Assembly (NCBI GenBank): GCA_963714325.1
Contig: CAVQOB010000035.1
Span: 186,001 to 250,000, forward strand
Direction: 5' to 3'
From: CAVQOB01 sp963714325
Lineage (GTDB): Bacteria > Pseudomonadota > Alphaproteobacteria > Rhizobiales > Hyphomicrobiaceae
DNA length: 64,000 nt
Shown: piece after piece, positions 34,396-42,640 of the stretch
Layout of the letters: every line of letters starts with the position of its first letter
Numbering within the stretch: position 1 is the first letter of the stretch
Notes under the pieces: generated by a model
What the model saw: only the letters and a program-made list of their open reading frames with translations
What the model was told of the DNA's origin: nothing
Databases searched by the model: none
Translations under genes and position numbers: made by a program

Positions 34396-35445
34396 GTGAC
34401 ACTCCGAGATGGGATCGTTCAAGCTGTCGGCAATACCCCTCTGATCAAACTGCGGCGGGCATCCGAGCAAACCGACTGCACGATCCTCGGCAAAGCCGAG
34501 TTCATGAACCCCGGCCAATCCGTCAAGGATCGCGCGGCGCTTTTCATCATCGAGGACGCGATTCTGCGTGGGCAGTTGCGCCCCGGCGGCACGATCGTCG
34601 AGGGCACGGCCGGCAATACCGGCATCGGCCTGACGGTCGTTGGCAATGCGCTTGGCTTCAAGTCGGTGATCGTCATTCCCGAGACGCAATCTCAAGAGAA
34701 GAAAGACACATTGCGGCTGCTCGGCGCGGAACTGGTTGAAGTGCCGGCGGTCCCCTACAAGAACCCCAACAACTACATCAAATACTCCCAACGCTTGGCG
34801 GAGATGCTCGACAAGAGCTTGCCGAACGGCGCGGTGTGGGCGAACCAGTTCGACAATGTCGCCAACCGCAACGCGCACATCGCAACCACCGCACCCGAAA
34901 TTTGGGCCGACACCAACGGCAAGGTCGACGGCTTCATCTGCGCTGTTGGATCGGGCGGAACGCTCGCTGGCATCGCAGCCGGCCTGCGTACCAAGCGGGC
35001 GGATATCCAGATCGGCCTTGCCGATGTCGCCGGCGCCGCACTCTACAGTTACTACACGACCGGCGAACTCAAATCCGAAGGCTCATCCATCACCGAAGGG
35101 ATCGGCCAGGGCCGCATCACCAAGAATCTCGAAGGTCTGAAGGTCGATCACGCCTTCCAGATCCCCGACGCCGAAGCGGTCGATATCGTCTTCAAGCTGC
35201 TCGCCGAGGAAGGGCACTGCCTCGGCTCGTCGTCAGGCGTCAACGTTGCCGGTGCCATTCGCCTGGCGAAGAAACTTGGGCCAGGAAAAACGATTGTCAC
35301 CATTCTGTGTGACTACGGCACGCGCTACCAATCCAAGCTGTTCAATCCGGACTTCCTGCGCTCCAAAAATCTCCCGGTTCCGCCGTGGCTGGCGGCGAAG
35401 CGTGCGGGCCTGCCCAAAGCATTCGTCGACGAGGGCAAGGCGTGA
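34396..35445 (+). CDS. cysK: Cysteine synthase (PLP-dependent, OASS type)
   Basis: Makes cysteine from O-acetylserine and sulfide. About 349 residues, slightly longer than E. coli CysK owing to a C-terminal extension. The PLP lysine lies in NPGQSVKDRAAL (near residue 42), with Gln where many family members have Gly. EGTAGNTGIGL is the substrate-binding loop; GSGGTLAGIAAGL binds the PLP phosphate. GTG34396, preceded by GGAAAGG, is the likely start. Stop and the next start overlap as TGATG, so alaX is coupled to it. Confidence 0.9.
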   Translation: MTLRDGIVQAVGNTPLIKLRRASEQTDCTILGKAEFMNPGQSVKDRAALFIIEDAILRGQLRPGGTIVEGTAGNTGIGLTVVGNALGFKSVIVIPETQSQEKKDTLRLLGAELVEVPAVPYKNPNNYIKYSQRLAEMLDKSLPNGAVWANQFDNVANRNAHIATTAPEIWADTNGKVDGFICAVGSGGTLAGIAAGLRTKRADIQIGLADVAGAALYSYYTTGELKSEGSSITEGIGQGRITKNLEGLKVDHAFQIPDAEAVDIVFKLLAEEGHCLGSSSGVNVAGAIRLAKKLGPGKTIVTILCDYGTRYQSKLFNPDFLRSKNLPVPPWLAAKRAGLPKAFVDEGKA

Positions 35446-36173
35446 TGGCTGCAACCGAGCAACTCTATCGCGCCGACGCGTACATCCGCGAAGCCACCGC
35501 GACCGTTCTCGCCGTCAATGCACTCGGCGGGATCGTACTCGACCGGACACCGTTCTATGCGTCGGCGGGCGGGCAGGCCGGCGATCGCGGCGTGATTCGC
35601 TTCGCCGGCGGGGAATGCGCCATCGCAACGACGGTCTACGATACCGCCGACAAGGCAACCATCGTCCACGTCGCGGCGGAAGGCGCGTTGCGTCCAAACG
35701 TCGGCGAAACCGTCGCGGCCGTGCTCGACTGGGGGCCGCGCTTCAAGCACATGCGGATGCACACGGCGCTGCATCTGCTGTGCAGTCTGGTCAAATTCCC
35801 GGTCACCGGCGGCCAGATCGGCGCCGACGAAGGGCGGCTCGATTTTGATATCGAGGATGCGAGCGCCGTCGACAAGGACCGGCTCACCGCCGACCTGATG
35901 GCGCTGATAACAGCGAACCACGCCATCACCGAGCGCTGGATAACCGACGCCGAACTCGAAGCCAATCCCGGCCTGATCCGCACCATGGCCGTCAAACCGC
36001 CGATGGGCAGCGGCAAGGTGCGTCTCGTGCTGATCGGCGAAGGTGGCCGCATCGACATGCAGCCTTGCGGCGGCACGCACGTCCGCGCCACCCAGGAAAT
36101 CGGTGGCGTCGCCGTGACCAAAATCGAGAAAAAGGGTAAGCTCAACCGGCGCATCCGCGTCGCCTTCACTTAA
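35445..36173 (+). CDS. Alanyl-tRNA editing protein (AlaX-like)
   Basis: A 242-residue free-standing editing domain that hydrolyses mischarged seryl- (or glycyl-) tRNA-Ala. The N-terminal segment YASAGGQAGDRG matches the AlaRS C-Ala-proximal part, and the zinc ligands are in HTALHLLC and CGGTHVRATQEIG. It starts inside the cysK stop codon (TGATG). Co-transcription with cysteine genes suggests quality control under changing serine/cysteine supply; that link is inference. Confidence 0.88.
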   Translation: MAATEQLYRADAYIREATATVLAVNALGGIVLDRTPFYASAGGQAGDRGVIRFAGGECAIATTVYDTADKATIVHVAAEGALRPNVGETVAAVLDWGPRFKHMRMHTALHLLCSLVKFPVTGGQIGADEGRLDFDIEDASAVDKDRLTADLMALITANHAITERWITDAELEANPGLIRTMAVKPPMGSGKVRLVLIGEGGRIDMQPCGGTHVRATQEIGGVAVTKIEKKGKLNRRIRVAFT

Positions 36174-36188
36174 GGAACCATCACGTCC

Positions 36189-37049
36189 ATGCCGACCTCT
36201 CCTTCGCAGTGGCTGGTCGAGACCGAATGGCTCGCCGCCAATCTCACAACGCCGGATGTTGTCGTATTCGACGGATCGATGCATCTGCCGACCAGTGGGC
36301 GCAACGCCCGGGCCGAGTACAATATTGGCCACATCCCCGGCGCAATCTACTTCGACATCGATGCGATTGCCGACAAGTCGAACGCGCTGCCGCACATGCT
36401 GCCCTCAACGGTGCAGTTCGCCAGCCAAATGAAGAAGATGGGCATCGGCGACGGCATGCGCGTCATCGTCTATGACAGCGAAGGATTCTACTCGGCGGCG
36501 CGGGTGTGGTGGATGTTCCGCATCATGGGCCACAACGACGTTGCCGTGCTCAACGGCGGCTTCAAGAAGTGGAAAGCCGAAGGCCGGGCAATCGAGGACA
36601 TGCCGCCGATCAAACGCACCGAACGCCACTTCACGCCGCGCTTCAACGCGAGCCTCGTGCGCGATTGGGCCGACATGAAAGCGTTGATCGGCAGCGCGAG
36701 CGTCCAGATTGTCGACGCCCGCGCCGCGCAGCGCTTCGAGGGCGCGGTGCCCGAGCCGCGCGCGGGGTTGCGTTCGGGGCATATCCCCTCGTCCAAGAAC
36801 CTCCCCTTCACGACACTGCTCAACGCCGATGGCACATTGAAAGACAAGGCTGGGCTCGAGGCTGCGTTCCGTGCGGCGAACATCGACATCGCCAAACCGG
36901 TCGCGGCCTCTTGCGGCTCCGGAGTCACCGCTGGCGTCATCGCTTTTGCATTGGCGCAACTCGGCGCCCCCGATGCCGCCGTCTACGATGGCTCGTGGAC
37001 AGAATGGGGCGGCCGCGCCGATCTGCCGATCGAGACGGGGAAGGGATAA
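36189..37049 (+). CDS. sseA: 3-mercaptopyruvate sulfurtransferase (rhodanese family)
   Basis: Transfers sulfur from 3-mercaptopyruvate to thiols or cyanide. The 286-residue protein has two rhodanese domains; the active domain carries the catalytic loop CGSGVTAG near residue 238, whose CG[S/T]GVT form distinguishes mercaptopyruvate enzymes from thiosulfate rhodanese. It follows alaX by 15 bp on the same strand, making cysK-alaX-sseA a probable operon for cysteine synthesis, tRNA proofreading and cysteine-derived sulfur transfer. No signal peptide is present. Confidence 0.92.
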   Translation: MPTSPSQWLVETEWLAANLTTPDVVVFDGSMHLPTSGRNARAEYNIGHIPGAIYFDIDAIADKSNALPHMLPSTVQFASQMKKMGIGDGMRVIVYDSEGFYSAARVWWMFRIMGHNDVAVLNGGFKKWKAEGRAIEDMPPIKRTERHFTPRFNASLVRDWADMKALIGSASVQIVDARAAQRFEGAVPEPRAGLRSGHIPSSKNLPFTTLLNADGTLKDKAGLEAAFRAANIDIAKPVAASCGSGVTAGVIAFALAQLGAPDAAVYDGSWTEWGGRADLPIETGKG

Positions 37050-37285
37050 GGGGCGAGCCCGAGGTTGCGGCTCACGGAAAATTGTCCTGAAGGCATCGTC
37101 TCGGCGCGACAGTCACTCCTTTGCAAGCGGGCGCTGCTGCGCTGAACCGGGCAACAGAAGCTGGCGCAGATCTGCCATGTTATTGCCGTCAAAGATTGAG
37201 ACTTGTTCGCAAACGCGCTAGTTTTGCCGGGTCTTTTGCGGGGGCTGCTTTCTCATCCGCAACGCACGCACTCATGGGAGTCCAC

Positions 37286-37783
37286 ATGTCAACCGTTCTG
37301 CTCAACCGCCGTTCTCTCCTGGCCGCTGGCGGCTCCTTTGCGGCAACTGGGTTTTCCGGCCTGCTTGTGCCCGCGCAAGCGCAAGGCCTGGCTCCGACAC
37401 GCACGATGTCCGGCGGGGCCAACAACTATCGCCGCGGCGCACCGATCGTCGAACGGATCGGCAAAGGTGGGTTCTTGATGTCGGGCACCGTGCGCCGCGC
37501 CGGCGATGGAGTTCCACTCGCGGGTCAGCGTATCCAGATCTGGGCACACACCACCGAGGGCCAGGAGAGTGATGCTCACAGCCACGGCGCCACGCTTACC
37601 GACGCCAACGGCGTGTTCCGTCTGCAGATGCCGCAGATTGTCCCCGCCTTCGGCCAACCGCACGGCCACCTCGCCTACGACAGTGGTGAGTTTGAAACGG
37701 TCTTTCTGCGTCCCATCATGCCAAGCGCCAAGGCCACCAGCCTGGAAGCGCATTTTGTCCTTCGGCCGGCCAAAGCGAGCTGA
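37286..37783 (+). CDS. Exported intradiol-dioxygenase-like protein
   Basis: A 165-residue precursor with a Tat-like signal (NRRSLLAAGGSFAATGFSGLL). The mature domain has the immunoglobulin-like fold of intradiol ring-cleaving dioxygenases: GTVRRAGDGVPLAGQRIQIWAHT, SHGATLTDANGVFRL and FGQPHGHLAYD. The His and Tyr residues expected to bind ferric iron are present but only partly identifiable. Such exported members have unknown substrates. GGGAG lies 6 nt before ATG37286. The ferric-reductase-like gene follows after 17 bp, so the two probably form an operon. Confidence 0.78.
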   Translation: MSTVLLNRRSLLAAGGSFAATGFSGLLVPAQAQGLAPTRTMSGGANNYRRGAPIVERIGKGGFLMSGTVRRAGDGVPLAGQRIQIWAHTTEGQESDAHSHGATLTDANGVFRLQMPQIVPAFGQPHGHLAYDSGEFETVFLRPIMPSAKATSLEAHFVLRPAKAS

Positions 37784-37800
37784 GTGCAAAGGGAATGTGA

Positions 37801-38400
37801 GTGCTCCGTGCCATTCTGATCTGGGCCGCCCTGGTCGCAGCCGTTGCTCTGCCGATCGCGGCGGCAGCGGCAAGCCCCCTGCTCGCATGGCGCACTCCCG
37901 TCTACATCACCGGTGGATTTGCCGGCGTTGTCGCTCTCAGTCTTCTACTCGTTCAGCCCCTGCTGATCGGCGGATACTTGCCGGGACTGTTGGCGCCGCG
38001 CGGACGCACCGTGCATCGCTGGATCGGCGGCCTGCTCGTCGCGACGGTCGTGATCCACGTCGGCGCGCTTTGGATCACCAGTCCGCATGACGTAATCGAC
38101 GCGCTGCTCTTCACATCGCCGACGCCATTCTCCGCCTGGGGCGTGATCGCCATGTGGGCCATCTTCGCCGTCGCGGTTCTGGCCGCACTCCGTCGGCCAC
38201 TCCGCGTGCGGCCGCGCACGTGGCGCATCGCCCATACGGTCCTTGCCGTCGTCATCGTCATCGGCAGTGTGGTGCATGCGATCCTGATCGAGGGGACGAT
38301 GGAGACGATGTCGAAGGTCGCCGCCTGCGCGTTGGTGCTTATCGCAACCACAAAAGTCATCACCGACCTCCGCGTCTGGTCGAGGCAGATGGGGCGTTGA
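37801..38400 (+). CDS. Ferric-reductase-like transmembrane protein
   Basis: A 199-residue membrane protein with six hydrophobic segments and a GTG start 17 bp after the previous stop. TVHRWIGGLLVATVVIHVGALW and WRIAHTVLAVVIVIGSVVHAIL carry paired His residues on helices that would bind two b-type hemes, as in the ferric reductase/YedZ family. The RTW-R-I-AH and G-R-TVHRW motifs fit. No flavin- or NAD-binding domain is attached. With the exported dioxygenase-like gene it may handle redox chemistry at the periplasmic face. Confidence 0.83.
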   Translation: MLRAILIWAALVAAVALPIAAAAASPLLAWRTPVYITGGFAGVVALSLLLVQPLLIGGYLPGLLAPRGRTVHRWIGGLLVATVVIHVGALWITSPHDVIDALLFTSPTPFSAWGVIAMWAIFAVAVLAALRRPLRVRPRTWRIAHTVLAVVIVIGSVVHAILIEGTMETMSKVAACALVLIATTKVITDLRVWSRQMGR

Positions 38401-38402
38401 GC

Positions 38403-38430
38403 GGGGAGTGGGGGGTGGTGGGAGGGAGGG
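38403..38430 (+). other. G-run tract after the ferric-reductase-like gene
   Basis: Five runs of three or more G separated by one to four bases, starting 3 bp after the stop codon. The pattern could form a G-quadruplex in the plus-strand DNA or the RNA. The 38401-38740 stretch otherwise contains no supported gene. Confidence 0.55.
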
Positions 38431-38740
38431 AGATGGGATGAGGTGATGGGGCTGGGCTGCCTCCTTGACGCTAAGGGCCTCCAACTCGTTCTGCCGAGCG
38501 GGTGTTGCCGTCGTGCGTTCGAGCTACAGTGGACTGCACAATATCCGGTTGCTTTTGGCTGGATGCGAGGCCGAGAAAATTGAACAAAGCCGCAAGTCCA
38601 ATGCGGAGATTGTCAATCTCTCTGCGCCCCTAGCATTTGCGCGGCAGACACAGGTCTTCGATCTTCCGCGTCGATAATTCCCGTTTGGGCGCGATAGCCG
38701 CGCCGGCTATCGCATCCCATTCTTCTTCGTCGAGGGCGGC

Positions 38741-39136
38741 ATGGTGAAGCTATATCATCTGCAGCCCCGAAAGGGTGCAGCGGTCAGCTTCGACCAAATG
38801 GGCATGGTGGCTACCATCTTTAAGCGCTTCATTCTCGATACTGAGTTCTACGGACAGAAAGTCGACATCGAGATCGTCGACTTAGCCGAGGACCCAACGA
38901 CCAACCAGCGCGCCGTAAATCGATACTCGCTTACTGATCTGGAGTTGTGGTCTGAACAACGCCTTCAAGACCGGCTGACGCTCATCGCCGAGTCTCTCGA
39001 CCGTGTATGGAATAGCGGGCTCATCAAGCCGCGAGACCGAAAGGGTCGTCGCCCCGATCAGGACATGCCGCTCTTCGATTTGTCGACAAGTTGTTCGCGT
39101 GGCGCGAGGCAATGTTCAGACTGTAGGTTGGGTTAG
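38741..39136 (+). CDS. Hypothetical protein, probably truncated by a repeat element
   Basis: A 131-residue frame that reads like a genuine protein for its first 112 residues (MVKLYHLQPRKGAAVSFDQM, later LWSEQRLQDRLTLIAESLDRV). I do not know the family. The last residues (SDCRLG) and the stop codon TAG come from the arm of a MITE-like repeat that begins at 39122. The natural C-terminus appears to have been lost by that insertion. No clear ribosome site is seen before ATG38741; the true start could be further upstream in the same frame. Confidence 0.5.
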   Translation: MVKLYHLQPRKGAAVSFDQMGMVATIFKRFILDTEFYGQKVDIEIVDLAEDPTTNQRAVNRYSLTDLELWSEQRLQDRLTLIAESLDRVWNSGLIKPRDRKGRRPDQDMPLFDLSTSCSRGARQCSDCRLG

Positions 39137-39279
39137 CGCGGCCCGAGATATTTTGGCTTGCGCTCGGGATGAGCGCCGCGCGTAACCCATCATCACGCGC
39201 GCCGGACGACGTGTTGGGTTACGCGCATCGACCTGCGGAGTGCTTTGGGAATATGAAGTTCGCGCTTACCCAACCTACA
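39122..39279. repeat. 158-bp MITE-like hairpin element (TGTAGGTTGGGTTA ends)
   Basis: Outer 18-bp perfect inverted repeats TGTAGGTTGGGTTAGCGC (39122-39139) and its complement with a one-base change (39262-39279), plus inner 12-bp arms GCGCGTAACCCA (39178-39189) and complement (39215-39226). GTAGG-GGGTTA repeats are widespread in bacteria. It encodes nothing and seems to have inserted in the 3' part of a coding frame, supplying its stop codon. Confidence 0.8.
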
Positions 39280-39301
39280 AACTGGTGTCCTCGAAGCCCC
39301 C

Positions 39302-39757
39302 CTACCCCTTCACCTCCGCCTCGACCAACCGCGCCAAACTCGCCAGCGACTGTTGTCAGCCGAGGGTGCACATGGCGAGGGGAATGACGGCGGGGATGCC
39401 GGACTGCACGACGTTGACCTCGGTGCCGACCACCACTTCCCTGAGGTCGATGCTCACATCCATCTCGCCGGGCAGGTTCGGATCGTCGAAGCGATCGGTG
39501 TAGCGGATGCGCGTGCGGGGCACGAGTTCGAGGTAGGTTCCGCCGAACCTGATAATGTCGCCGCTCGAAAAATTCGTGAACGCCATGCGAAACGTGCCGC
39601 CTATCTTGGCGTCGAGATGATCGACGTGGGCCGTGAAACCATCGGGCGGCAGCCACCGCGCCAGCGCATCGGCGTCGAGGAACGCACGATAGACCTTCTC
39701 CGGCTTCGCCGCGAACACGCAATGCAAGCGCACGGCGTTTGGGGATGTGGCGGTCAT
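39302..39757 (-). pseudogene. SRPBCC/AHSA1-domain protein with an in-frame stop
   Basis: The frame encodes a second copy of the domain found at 30465-30932: LHCVFAAKPEKVYRAFLDADALARWLPP through VVVGTEVNVVQSGIPAVIPLAMCTLG. TGA at 39356-39358 then interrupts it; the same frame continues QQSLASLARLVEAEVKG and ends at TAG 39302-39304. The paralogue has Trp exactly at the TGA position (LGWQESL), so a TGG to TGA change is the simplest explanation. Truncated, the protein would still retain most of the domain. It is 70% or so similar to its paralogue. Confidence 0.8.
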
Positions 39758-39813
39758 GTGGTCACGCTCATGTTCCGAGACTTCCGTTTCCTTCCGTAAT
39801 CCCCAATAACACC

Positions 39814-39960
39814 GTCATGGCCGCGAAGGCGGCCACCCACGACAAGGCTCAGCAGAACTCCATCTTAAGAGCAGTATCAACCGCTGCAACGCATAGACCG
39901 CGCATCGAAAAAGAATTCTGATTGTAGCTTGACGTGGGTGGCCGCCTCCGCGGCCATGAC
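39814..39960. repeat. Paired palindromic intergenic repeat, locus 2
   Basis: Arms 39814-39841 and 39933-39960 are complementary over 28 bp with one mismatch. They contain the same GTCATGGCCGCG-AGGCGGCCACCCACG consensus as the pair at 24299-24387. The arms are 91 nt apart here, against 26 nt at the first locus. They fill the gap between the SRPBCC remnant and the VOC gene. Confidence 0.8.
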
Positions 39961-40003
39961 GACGAAACCGACGCTGCGGCGATTGCCTCAATCGCCTGCC
40001 CCC

Positions 40004-40423
40004 TCAATACAACCGCACGTCCTTGAACACTTCCTCGCCTTGCACCGAGCGGCCTTCTTCGGGTGAGAAGTCGATGTGGATGTGATTGCCGTCGGGGTCC
40101 CAGACGTTGATCTGGACGAGACCGAAGTCGGGCACGACGCCGAGGTCGTAGTTTTCGCTGGTCTTTTTCAAGCGCGTCACGAACTCCTTGAGGCCCGTCG
40201 CCTGAAACGCGAAGTGCTCGAGCCGCGTCTCGGTGACGTCGGGTTGCTTCGGCACGCCAACCAGATGCACGCTCGGGTGATCACCGACATAGAGCCACGC
40301 CCCCGGAAACGGAAACGGCGGACGTCGGCCGCTCTTCATGCCGAGCACGCGCTCGTACCACTCGACCATGCGCGGCACGTCGGCGGTGCGCACGTTGACG
40401 TGATCAAATCGGCCGAGTTGCAT
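40004..40423 (-). CDS. VOC family protein (glyoxalase/bleomycin-resistance type)
   Basis: A 139-residue metalloprotein of the vicinal-oxygen-chelate fold, with two beta-alpha-beta-beta-beta modules. FDHVNVRTADVPRMVEWYERVLGMK begins the first, DHPSVHLVGVPK and EHFAFQATGLKEF follow, and INVWDPDGNHIHIDFS ends the second, with metal-ligand candidates in the DHPSVHL and GNHIHID segments. Substrate unknown. ATG40423 is chosen; the longer frame from 40483 is not conserved. It lies 65 bp downstream of the TctC-type gene on the same strand. Confidence 0.87.
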   Translation of the reverse strand: MQLGRFDHVNVRTADVPRMVEWYERVLGMKSGRRPPFPFPGAWLYVGDHPSVHLVGVPKQPDVTETRLEHFAFQATGLKEFVTRLKKTSENYDLGVVPDFGLVQINVWDPDGNHIHIDFSPEEGRSVQGEEVFKDVRLY

Positions 40424-40488
40424 CGCTGATCCTCCCAAATTCCGAGCGCGGACTGCGCCCACTATTCTCGCCGCAGCCGTCACCGCGC

Positions 40489-41487
40489 CTACTGCGGCTC
40501 CAAGCCAATCTTCTTGACGATCGCACTGTATTTCCCGAGCTCGGACTTGATGAAGTCCGCCGCGACGGCCGGCGTTGAGATGCTGACGATGTTGGCCTGC
40601 TTGGCCATTGCTTCCACGACTTCCGGAGCCTTAAACGCTTCAACGAAGGCGGCGTTGATGCGCGCGACATGGTCTGCCGGCAGCTTGGCCGGCCCGATCA
40701 CCGCGAACCAGCCCTCGACCAGGTAGTCCGGCATGCCTTGCTCGACAAACGTCGGGATATCAGGCGCGGCCACGAGGCGCTGCGCGTTGCTGACCCCGAT
40801 CGCCCGCACCGCGCCGGACTTCAGATGCGAGATGATCGACGGATAGGCGAGCACCGCCATGTCGACCTGGCCGCCAATCAAGTCGTTCAGCAGCGGGCCG
40901 ACGCCCTTGTAGGGTACGTGCGTTGCCTTGACGCCGGCCTGGTCGACGTACATCGCGGCGGCAAGATGCAGGATCGTGCCGTTGCCGGACGAACCGTAGG
41001 TGTAGCCGTCTGGCTTGGCTTTCATCAGCGCCGTCAATTCCGCGGCCGTCTTCGCCGCGACCTTGGCCGGGTTGACCACCAGCACCAGCGGCGTCGAGCC
41101 GATCCGCGCGATCGGCGTGATATCGGCGATCGGATCGAACGGCACCGATTTCAACACGCTTGGATAGATGACGTGGTTGTTGGAGACAATCGATAGCGTC
41201 AGCCCGTCCGGCGCCGAGCGCACCATCTGCTGCGTGCCGATAACGCCACCGGCGCCCGGCTGATTGTTGATGACGATGGTGGCACCGAGCGCCTTGGCGA
41301 GCGCGTTCTGCGCCGTGCGCGTGATCGTGTCGACGCCGGATGCCGCCGCCACCGGCAGGATGAACTGCACGGTCGACCCACTGGCCTGCTGCGCGAAAGC
41401 CGCGCCAACGCCGTTGTGGGCTGCGAGCCCGGCTGCCGTGCCCGCCAGCACTGCGCGTCTGGAAAGGTATGCCGTCGACATTTTCAT
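40489..41487 (-). CDS. TctC/Bug-type periplasmic solute-binding protein
   Basis: A 332-residue precursor with a Tat-like start (SRRAVLAGTAAGLAA). It shows the family motifs NNQPGAGGVIGTQQMV, YGSSGNGTILHLAAAMY and VDMAVLAYPSI. No permease genes are adjacent. It is followed by the VOC gene and preceded by the enoyl-CoA hydratase gene, all on one strand, suggesting a small organic-acid catabolic unit, although the substrate is unknown. Confidence 0.92.
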   Translation of the reverse strand: MKMSTAYLSRRAVLAGTAAGLAAHNGVGAAFAQQASGSTVQFILPVAAASGVDTITRTAQNALAKALGATIVINNQPGAGGVIGTQQMVRSAPDGLTLSIVSNNHVIYPSVLKSVPFDPIADITPIARIGSTPLVLVVNPAKVAAKTAAELTALMKAKPDGYTYGSSGNGTILHLAAAMYVDQAGVKATHVPYKGVGPLLNDLIGGQVDMAVLAYPSIISHLKSGAVRAIGVSNAQRLVAAPDIPTFVEQGMPDYLVEGWFAVIGPAKLPADHVARINAAFVEAFKAPEVVEAMAKQANIVSISTPAVAADFIKSELGKYSAIVKKIGLEPQ

Positions 41488-41564
41488 TTGCCTCCCTGAA
41501 GTGCTGATAATCTAGCCTAAGCTCGGCCGCCCGGTCATGCGTTTTTCACGCGGCTGGTTGGATA

Positions 41565-42386
41565 TCAAAATGGATCGCGCGGATCAAAACGCGGCCGCCG
41601 CTTCTCGGTGTGTGCGGCCAGCCCCTCTGTCAGCTCCGGCCCGGAAAAGCCCATGAACTCCATGGCGAGTGACGCATCGAAGGTGGGACCGGCGAGGCGG
41701 AGCCAATTGTTCAGCGCCATTTTGGTCCAACGGAGCGCTGCCGGCGCACCCGCCACCAGCTTGTCGGCGACCTCGTAGGCCTTCTCAATGACCTTGTCGT
41801 CATCAACGGCGAGTGACACCAAGCCGATCCGCTCGGCTTCCTCGCCGGTCAGCGTTTCGCAGAGCAACAGATAATACTTGGCTTTCGCCATGCCACACAG
41901 CAATGGCCAGATGATTGCCGCGTGGTCGCCGGCCGCAACGCCCAATCGCGTATGGCCGTCGATGATACGGGCGCGCTTGCCGGCGATCGTGATATCGGAG
42001 ACCATGGCGGCGGCAAGGCCGGCACCGACACAGGGGCCCTGGATCGCGGATACGACGGGCTTCGAACAGTTGATCACGTTGTAGACGAGGTCGCTGGCTT
42101 CCTTCCAGATCCGCGTGCGGACGTGCCAATCCCTGCGCATCCGCTCAACCATCGCCAAATCGCCGCCCGCCGAGAACACGCCACCCTCGCCACGCAACAG
42201 GATCACCGAGACGTCGGGATCGCGGTCGGCATCGCGAAAAATTTCGCCGAGTTCGCGGTGTCCGGTTTCATCGAGCGCATTGAGTTTGCCGGGGTTGGAC
42301 AGAATGACTTCCAAGACGCGCGGTCGTGGCCGCGCAAACTTCAGCGCGGTGTAGTGGGCGTAGCGGTCAGGCGGCGGATTCGACAT
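41565..42386 (-). CDS. Enoyl-CoA hydratase/isomerase family protein
   Basis: A 273-residue crotonase-fold enzyme. The oxyanion-hole region GGVFSAGGDLAMVERM near residue 70 and the second peptide NH donor in SAIQGPCVGAGLAAAMVSDITIA are intact. The usual catalytic Glu position is occupied within LGVAAGDHAAIIWP by Asp/His, so hydration is not certain. It probably acts on an acyl-CoA from carboxylate uptake. It lies in tandem with a TctC-type gene 77 bp downstream. Confidence 0.88.
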   Translation of the reverse strand: MSNPPPDRYAHYTALKFARPRPRVLEVILSNPGKLNALDETGHRELGEIFRDADRDPDVSVILLRGEGGVFSAGGDLAMVERMRRDWHVRTRIWKEASDLVYNVINCSKPVVSAIQGPCVGAGLAAAMVSDITIAGKRARIIDGHTRLGVAAGDHAAIIWPLLCGMAKAKYYLLLCETLTGEEAERIGLVSLAVDDDKVIEKAYEVADKLVAGAPAALRWTKMALNNWLRLAGPTFDASLAMEFMGFSGPELTEGLAAHTEKRRPRFDPRDPF

Positions 42387-42640
42387 CGTCCTATCTCCCT
42401 GGGATTTCGGCCGTTACGACTTGATGGCGGTGGGCACCTGTACAAAAAACGCGGCTCGGCAGCCCACGGCATGCAAGATGAAACATCCTGCAACTCGACG
42501 CCAGCAACAGGAAGCTGTTTCACCGATAACCGAAAGAGTAACCGGCTGACGCGGCCATTTTTTGGTGACAGTTTTGCCGCATGGCATGCGGCGATAACGC
42601 AGCGCTGGTGTTGGATCGCGCTCCAAAGGACCCTCAGGCG

